Part shown: piece by piece, positions 11,048 through 16,086 of the stretch
Layout: the number at the start of each line of letters is the position of its first letter
Numbering within the stretch: position 1 is the stretch's first letter
From: Treponema sp.
Lineage (GTDB): Bacteria; Spirochaetota; Spirochaetia; Treponematales; Breznakiellaceae
Length of the DNA stretch: 16,086 nucleotides
Assembly: GCA_031274565.1 (NCBI GenBank)
Contig: JAISPY010000041.1
Location: forward strand, 1 to 16,086
Reading direction: 5' to 3'
The notes under the pieces: model-generated
Told to the model about the DNA's origin: nothing
Database searches by the model: none
The model's input: the letters and a program-made list of their open reading frames with translations, nothing else
Translations under genes and position numbers: made by a program

Positions 11048-13168
11048 ATGGCAAAAAAAACCACATCAATCACGAGGCGTTTTCTTATTTTTTCTATTAT
11101 ATTCTTTCTGGTAGTCCTTTTGGGCGGAACCGGAGCATTTTTCTTTTCTATGCGGCAGATAGTCCACAATACCGCCTCCCAGGAACTGATCCGTCTTTTG
11201 GAAACCGAGCGTATGCGCCTGGAAGAAGGGGTCAATGCGGAGATAGCCGTTGTCGTGAAAATGGCCAATTCCCCCCTCTTGGGGCGGTATTTCCGTAACC
11301 CGGATAATCCCGAACTTGAAAGCCTCGCTTTCGAGGAAATGGCGGGTTACCGCGACGCCTTTCAGAGCAATACCGTTTTTTGGGTAAACAATGTGGACAA
11401 AAGATTTTATTCCGATGATGCGTATGTGTATACGATCAATCCCGATGATCCGGCGGAATACTGGTACAAAATGACCCTCTACGAGACCGAAATTTTTAAC
11501 TTTAATATCAATTACAATGACAGCCTCAAGAAAACCATGCTCTGGATCAACGCGCCGGTGTTTGTAAACCAGCAGGCTATCGGTGTCGTGGGGACGGGCA
11601 TAGACCTTACCGTTTTTATCGATTCCATTTATGGGAATCTTGGCCGGGATTCTGATGAAGAAGGTTTATCCCAGGTGCAACTGTACCTGTTTAACGAAGA
11701 AAACGAGATTACCGGAGCGGCGGACGCCGCCTTAATCGAACAGAAAAAAACCATTACCGATCTGGTAAGCGATGGAAGCCGGATTGCGGAAACCGCACAG
11801 GGCCTTGAGCCGGACGGGATTGAAACCTTTGTCATGGGCTCTGCGCAATACGCGGTAGGCCGTATTCCCCGGCTCAATTGGTACATCACGGCTTTTGTAC
11901 CCATTACCCCGGCAATGTACCTGCAAAGTTCCATGACCGTCATTTTTTTCATGATGATTCTGGTCATCTTTTTGATATTTGTCGTCATCAATATTTTCAT
12001 CAGAAGCACCCTTAAACCCCTGGATGGAATGATGCGTATTCTGGGGGAAGTATCCGAAAGATGGGATTTGACCAAGCGGATAACCATTAACCGCAGTGAT
12101 GAAATCGGCGCTTTGGCGGAATTCTTCAATAAAACCTTCGACAAGATGAAGGATCTGATCGCCACCATAAAGCAGCAGACCGTCAGCCTTTTCGACATCG
12201 GCAGTGAACTTGCCTACAACATGACCGCGACCGCCGCGGCGATCAACAAGATCGTCTCCCACATCCAAAGCATCAAAGGCAGGGTGATACATCAATCCGC
12301 CTCAATTACCGAAACCAACGCCACCATGGAGCAAATCACGGGAAACATCGGCCAACTCAACAGAAATATAGAAAAGCAGACCGTCAGCATGTCCCGTTCT
12401 TCTTCCGCCATTGAGGAAATGCTGGCAAACATTCAATCCGTTACCCAAACCCTGGTAAAGAACGCCGATCATGTTCACTCCCTGGCGGACGCTTCCGACA
12501 TCGGGCGGCAGGGCTTACAGGAGGTCGTCGCGGATATTCAGGAAATCGCCCGCGAATCCGCAGGACTTTTGGAAATCAACGCGGTTATGGAAAATATCGC
12601 CAGCCAAACCAATTTATTAAGCATGAACGCCGCCATTGAAGCGGCCCACGCGGGGGAAGCGGGTAAAGGCTTTGCGGTAGTTGCTGGAGAAATCCGCAAA
12701 TTGGCGGAAAGTTCTTCTAATCAGTCAAAAACAGTCAGCGCGGTACTGAAGAAGATCAAAGAATCCATTGACAAAATAACCACGTCTACCGAAAATGTGC
12801 TCAACAAATTTGAGGCCATCGACAGCGGGATAAAGACGGTCGCCGATCAGGAAGAAAACATTCGCAACGCCATGGAAGAGCAGGGAGAAGGAAGCCGGCA
12901 GATTCTTGAATCCACCGGAGAACTTAACGAAGTTACCAGCATAGTCAAAAACGGTTCCGGGGAAATGCTTGAGGGCTCTAGACAGATCATCACCGAAGGG
13001 AGAAACCTTCAAATGATGACCGCGGAAATCACCAACGGCATAAACGAAATGGTCGCCGGAGCGGATCAGATCAATGTCGCCGTTGTCGAGGTCAACGATC
13101 TAAGTTCCCGCAACAGAGATAACATCGACATACTGGTAAAGGAAATTGCCCGGTTTAAGGTAGAATAA
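11048..13168 (+). CDS. methyl-accepting chemotaxis protein with extracytoplasmic sensor domain
   Basis: This 706-residue transmembrane receptor signals through CheW/CheA to the flagellar motor. In order it has a membrane helix (about 12-34), an extracytoplasmic region of about 255 residues resembling a double Cache sensor, a second membrane helix (about 296-318), a HAMP linker (about 320-372) and a long coiled-coil signalling domain. The hairpin tip is unmistakable: MENIASQTNLLSMNAAIEAA at 514-533, then HAGEAGKGFAVVAGEIRKLA to 553. The ligand cannot be read from the sequence. The C-terminus has no CheR-binding pentapeptide. AGAGGAG (11031-11037) is 10 bases before the ATG. The gene stands alone with its own promoter-like site. 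Confidence 0.96.
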   Translation: MAKKTTSITRRFLIFSIIFFLVVLLGGTGAFFFSMRQIVHNTASQELIRLLETERMRLEEGVNAEIAVVVKMANSPLLGRYFRNPDNPELESLAFEEMAGYRDAFQSNTVFWVNNVDKRFYSDDAYVYTINPDDPAEYWYKMTLYETEIFNFNINYNDSLKKTMLWINAPVFVNQQAIGVVGTGIDLTVFIDSIYGNLGRDSDEEGLSQVQLYLFNEENEITGAADAALIEQKKTITDLVSDGSRIAETAQGLEPDGIETFVMGSAQYAVGRIPRLNWYITAFVPITPAMYLQSSMTVIFFMMILVIFLIFVVINIFIRSTLKPLDGMMRILGEVSERWDLTKRITINRSDEIGALAEFFNKTFDKMKDLIATIKQQTVSLFDIGSELAYNMTATAAAINKIVSHIQSIKGRVIHQSASITETNATMEQITGNIGQLNRNIEKQTVSMSRSSSAIEEMLANIQSVTQTLVKNADHVHSLADASDIGRQGLQEVVADIQEIARESAGLLEINAVMENIASQTNLLSMNAAIEAAHAGEAGKGFAVVAGEIRKLAESSSNQSKTVSAVLKKIKESIDKITTSTENVLNKFEAIDSGIKTVADQEENIRNAMEEQGEGSRQILESTGELNEVTSIVKNGSGEMLEGSRQIITEGRNLQMMTAEITNGINEMVAGADQINVAVVEVNDLSSRNRDNIDILVKEIARFKVE

Positions 13169-13211
13169 GCCAAGACAAAGGGGGGCAATCATCTTTCTAA
13201 AGACAGGGCCA

Positions 13212-13240
13212 GTTGCATCGAACCTTCGGTTTGCCGCAAC
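13212..13240. repeat. hairpin in the gap after the chemoreceptor gene
   Basis: GTTGC (13212-13216) pairs with GCAAC (13236-13240), and CGAACC (13219-13224) with GGTTTG (13228-13233, one G-T pair), separated by a symmetrical 2-by-2 internal loop. No T-run follows on the plus strand, so it is at most a weak terminator for the chemoreceptor gene. The rest of the gap between the convergent genes (13169-13407) shows no gene I can support. Confidence 0.4.
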
Positions 13241-13407
13241 AGACCCCGCAATTTCCGGCAATACAAAAAGAAGCATGAATCCCACGCCTGCCGCCCTCCT
13301 TGGTGGCTGGTGGTTTCGTAATGGGGAAAAATAATGGGGTACACCTACGGCGCACAATTATTTAAAATTAGCGGTGGCGGTCCCTTTTGCGTAGGGGAGG
13401 GGAGCGG

Positions 13408-14187
13408 TTAGGCACTTTTTTGTTTGAACAAGCGGTACACCAGCAAGAGTATTTTATAGTACACGTAGGGGAACACCTTGAATACCCGGACCGGCTTCTG
13501 AAAACAGAACCCTATCCACTCAAGGCCATGATCAAAGGAATACTGGGAGGGGTGCTTGCGCTGTTCCGCAAATATCTCATACAGATCGCTGCACCACAGG
13601 CGAAGCCCGGGGGGAAGCTGGGCGTCATGTTTAGCTATCCACTGTTCCCCGCCCGCAATGCCCTTGCCCACCAACAACATGGAAGGGGAGGCCTTTCTGA
13701 TGGCCTCCAGGATGATCTTCTCTTCAGTCTTTCTGAAGGAACCCACATACCTGCCTACGATACGCAGGTACGGAAAGGTCTGGCGTATATTTTTTTCGGC
13801 TTTTTTCAGCGTTCGCAGCTTGCCGCCCAGCAAGTACAAGGATAATTCCCGTTCTTCCAGGCAGGTGAGGAGCTTGACGACAAAATCAAAGGGCATATAC
13901 CGAGGCGCCTGCTTACCGGTCAAAAACCGGACCCCTTTCACGAGGCTCTTGGATATGGGAATCACCAAGGCCGCGCTCAGCACATAGGAACGGTACGTGC
14001 CGCTTCTTCGTGCCCGCAGGAGATCCCAGATGGAAAGCAGGATGATGTTTTTGCCACCCCCTGATTCCATCAAGGTACGCATAATATCCGCCAGCTGTTC
14101 CACCTGGATAATATCCAGGGGAACCTTTAATAAATTGACCCGTTCTCGTAATACCGCAGGTTCTTCTGCGGAATGTTCAGCATCCAC
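13408..14187 (-). CDS. divergent WecG/TagA/CpsF-family glycosyltransferase homologue
   Basis: Family members transfer N-acetylmannosamine or related sugars to lipid-linked intermediates at the inner face of the membrane. The pattern is recognisable: NLLKVPLDII near the start, LSLYLLGG, a stretch like FPYLRIVGRYVGSF, SMLLVGKGIAGGEQWI and FDHGLEWIGF, then a hydrophobic, basic C-terminus. The usual catalytic Asp motif (PDG after an LVxP strand) reads LVIPISKSL here, and the PKQE motif reads AGGEQ, so the enzyme may have changed chemistry or lost activity. The frame opens at TTG 14202 (264 residues). I prefer GTG at 14187-14185, which has GGAGAAG 7 bases upstream. It follows ctpA by about 50 bases on the same strand. 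Confidence 0.75.
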   Translation of the reverse strand: MDAEHSAEEPAVLRERVNLLKVPLDIIQVEQLADIMRTLMESGGGKNIILLSIWDLLRARRSGTYRSYVLSAALVIPISKSLVKGVRFLTGKQAPRYMPFDFVVKLLTCLEERELSLYLLGGKLRTLKKAEKNIRQTFPYLRIVGRYVGSFRKTEEKIILEAIRKASPSMLLVGKGIAGGEQWIAKHDAQLPPGLRLWCSDLYEIFAEQRKHPSQYSFDHGLEWIGFCFQKPVRVFKVFPYVYYKILLLVYRLFKQKSA

Positions 14188-14238
14188 GATGTGCTTCTCC
14201 AAAAGTATGATGCGTAAGGAACCTCAGAAGCCGGCTTG

Positions 14239-15753
14239 CTAAGAAGCCAGGGGAATATCCTCTTCTAAGACCGCCTCTTCCTGCAAGGCTTTGAGGGTCT
14301 TGGTGGTCTGCATCAAGGCGCCGTAGCTTCCCCCCTGCAGAATTTTTACCGCTTCCTGCAGTTGCACATCGTATTCAAAATCATATATCGGCGCTTCACT
14401 GGTCCGATACTGCTCATTTCTGATGAGTCGGCGGAGCAAGGATATATCCAAGGGGTATTCCTTGTGGAGTTCCTGGGCAAATGCGTAGATTTCCCCACTG
14501 GTGGCCTGGGGATTGGCCGCGATAAAAGCCGGGATCCGGTTCGCATTGATGAGGGCGGTGAGTTTTTCTGCGTCCGCATCGGTAAATTCCGGGAACGTTA
14601 CCTCCAGGTCCGGGGGGATGCCGATCTTATCGATGTTTACCTCACTGGGGGTATAATACCGGGCGGTGGTTATCTTGAACCCCGCCTTATCCAGAGGATA
14701 GACCTGCTGCACCGAACCCTTCCCAAAGGACTTTTCCCCCACCAAGTACGCCCGGCCCCGGTCTTTCAGCGCTCCGGCCACGATTTCCGAAGCCGATGCG
14801 GAACCTCGATTGATAAGCACGATGATCGGTATATCCTTGGGAACCAGGGTCTGCTTCCGGGCGTTATACACGGTATTTTCCGAGGGGATCCGGGACTTGG
14901 TACTGACCACGACCCCTTCATCCAGGAACAGATCGCAGATACCCACCGCCGATTGCAGGAGGCCTCCGTAATTATTACGCAGATCCAGAATAATGCCCCG
15001 GTAATTGTGGGTGCTAAAGGATGCTATAGCCTCTTTCGCCCGATCCAGGGTCCTGGGGGTAAAGGTGATGAGCTTCAAGTACCCCATATCCTGTATCATG
15101 GCGTATTTGGTGGTAGGCACCTCAATGAGCGCCCTGGTGAGGGTAACGGGAAATTCGATTTTTTCGTTCCGGCGAATGAGGAGTTTGACTTCTCTCCCCG
15201 GTTCCCCCCGGAGGCGGGTGAGCACCTCATCCATGCTTAACCCATCGGTGGATTCACCGTTTATCTCGATAATCAGGTCTCCTGAGTTAATCCCCGCCCG
15301 CCAGCCTGGGGTGTCCTCAATAGGAGCGGCCACTTCCACATAGGGAGGTTTACCGTCGGGCCGTTCTCCCGTGGGCTTAGAAATATAGAGGCCTACTCCG
15401 CCAAAATTGCCCTGGGTGGTCTCGTTCAGATCCATCATGTCCCGTTCTGCAAGGAATGAGGAATAGGGGTCATCCAGGGCATTAAACATACCCTTCATGG
15501 CCCCTTCATAGAGGGCTGCGGGGTCCACCTCTTCTACATAATGTTTTTGGATAAAATCAAAGACTGTCTGAATAATCGAGGCATATTGCCGGGCTTGCTG
15601 ATTGGCGTCTCTCCCTTGGGCTTCAATCCTTGGTACTGACGCGAGGGCAAACATACCACATAGAATAACGGTAGCCCCTATCCACAGTACCGGTAAGGAT
15701 AGGGATCGTTTATAAGGGGGCGCTTCGGGGATATGCACAAGCGGTTCTTTCAT
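14239..15753 (-). CDS. ctpA: C-terminal processing protease, S41 family
   Basis: This periplasmic serine protease cleaves substrates near their C-terminus. The 504-residue product has an N-terminal membrane anchor or signal (about 20-40), the helical N-domain (YVEEVDPAALYEGAMKGM, DDPYSSFL), a PDZ domain (about 115-205, with GGVGLYI and AGINSGDLIIEINGE) and the S41 core. The Ser-Lys dyad is visible as S320 in NRGSASASEIVAGAL and K345 in GEKSFGKGSVQQ. The last 115 residues, after the DLEVTFPEF strand, form a C-terminal tail. The ATG at 15753-15751 has AGAAGGAG upstream with suitable spacing. The TagA-like gene follows on the same strand. The gene name follows family use. Confidence 0.95.
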   Translation of the reverse strand: MKEPLVHIPEAPPYKRSLSLPVLWIGATVILCGMFALASVPRIEAQGRDANQQARQYASIIQTVFDFIQKHYVEEVDPAALYEGAMKGMFNALDDPYSSFLAERDMMDLNETTQGNFGGVGLYISKPTGERPDGKPPYVEVAAPIEDTPGWRAGINSGDLIIEINGESTDGLSMDEVLTRLRGEPGREVKLLIRRNEKIEFPVTLTRALIEVPTTKYAMIQDMGYLKLITFTPRTLDRAKEAIASFSTHNYRGIILDLRNNYGGLLQSAVGICDLFLDEGVVVSTKSRIPSENTVYNARKQTLVPKDIPIIVLINRGSASASEIVAGALKDRGRAYLVGEKSFGKGSVQQVYPLDKAGFKITTARYYTPSEVNIDKIGIPPDLEVTFPEFTDADAEKLTALINANRIPAFIAANPQATSGEIYAFAQELHKEYPLDISLLRRLIRNEQYRTSEAPIYDFEYDVQLQEAVKILQGGSYGALMQTTKTLKALQEEAVLEEDIPLAS

Positions 15754-15775
15754 AATATTTATACTCCTTCTTTAT

Positions 15776-15806
15776 AGTATACGTTAGGTCTCGGATGTTT
15801 TAGTCA
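15776..15806 (-). promoter_or_regulatory. possible ctpA promoter
   Basis: On the minus strand a good extended -10, GTATACT, lies at 15782-15776, about 22 bases before the ctpA ATG. The -35 is weak: ACTAAA at 17-base spacing or TGACTA (15806-15801) at 19. Confidence 0.35.
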
Positions 15807-15951
15807 TAGTCTTCGTGATACTACCACAATTCCGCCGATGATTCAAGCGCACCCGGACTTAGCAGGGCAACCTCATTTAAAGTGGTATTTCTTTGTATAA
15901 TGGCGTACCCTCATCCTCGGTGTAACCTGCGTGAAAAAGGCAAGCAAGTAC

Positions 15952-15980
15952 TTGACTAAGCCCTCCAGGGGTAGTATAAA
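15952..15980 (+). promoter_or_regulatory. plus-strand promoter pointing out of the window
   Basis: TTGACT (15952-15957) and TATAAA (15975-15980) are spaced 17 bases apart. A second -10-like TATAAT lies at 15896-15901 without a good -35. Transcription would begin near 15987 and run off the right edge, opposite to the possible minus-strand coding tail at 16011-16086. Downstream, CCCATTCC (16025-16032) and GGAATGGG (16051-16058) could pair, so a structured transcript is possible. The remaining gap from 15807 to 15951 shows no gene. Confidence 0.45.
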
Positions 15981-16010
15981 AAACTATTGTTTTTTCCCTT
16001 TTTTCTTAGG

Positions 16011-16086
16011 CTAGAAGCGCAGCGCCCATTCCCTGCGGGGATTGGTCAGCGGAATGGGCTTGAGCGGCAGAGACGCCATATGTTGG
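16011..16086 (-). CDS. possible 3' end of an outer-membrane beta-barrel gene (partial)
   Basis: One minus-strand frame entering from the right edge is open for 24 codons and ends in TAG at 16013-16011, reading QHMASLPLKPIPLTNPRREW followed by ALRF. The final residue is Phe, with Leu and Trp at alternate positions before it (W-x-L-x-F), the C-terminal pattern used by the Bam machinery for outer-membrane beta-barrels. With so few codons this could be chance, and a plus-strand promoter points into the same DNA. Confidence 0.35.
   Translation of the reverse strand, partial: QHMASLPLKPIPLTNPRREWALRF

Noticed and set aside
13387..15343. Long plus-strand open frames opposite the TagA-like and ctpA genes
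   Set aside because: They are mirror frames of two well-supported minus-strand genes and show no protein family features.

Overview
The window looks like chromosomal DNA of a spirochaete, most likely a treponeme. The main evidence is one run of genes: a TPR membrane protein, then mreB-mreC-mreD-mrdA(PBP2)-rodA, an order I associate with treponemes. A large two-transmembrane methyl-accepting chemotaxis protein and moderately GC-rich coding DNA with AT-rich sigma70-like promoters fit the same reading. Species assignment is inference.

Layout. Positions 1-56 hold the first codons of a minus-strand gene that leaves the window. Positions 402-2138 hold a small regulation and DNA-repair group: yebC and ruvC on the plus strand, converging on ogt (O6-alkylguanine-DNA alkyltransferase). 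Positions 2188-2319 carry three consecutive hairpins that look like a small non-coding mobile element. Positions 2460-9201 hold the cell-shape and wall-elongation (Rod complex) operon: MreB filament, MreC/MreD linkers, the PBP2 transpeptidase and the RodA SEDS glycosyltransferase. The genes overlap or nearly overlap, and a 36-codon ORF links PBP2 to RodA.

Positions 9242-9397 are a complete transcription unit for initiator tRNA-fMet, with promoter, tRNA and intrinsic terminator. Directly after it lies an accessory patch (about 9398-11030). It contains an intact PIN-domain (VapC-like) gene with an overlapping small partner gene, a second truncated copy of the same locus 803 bp downstream, an AT-rich stretch without a recognisable gene, and a coding remnant. 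This patch looks like the scar of duplication and recombination at a tRNA locus.

Positions 11048-13168 encode the chemoreceptor. On the minus strand, 15753 to 13408 carries a ctpA-type S41 protease followed by a divergent WecG/TagA-family protein that lacks the family's usual catalytic Asp motif. The right edge holds a plus-strand promoter-like site and, on the minus strand, what may be the last 24 codons of an outer-membrane beta-barrel gene.

The points most worth a second look are: the PIN locus beside tRNA-fMet and its broken duplicate; the triple-hairpin element; the catalytically odd TagA homologue; the ruvC gene without a standard start at the expected place; the bridging small ORF before rodA; and the extra membrane hairpin predicted in RodA.
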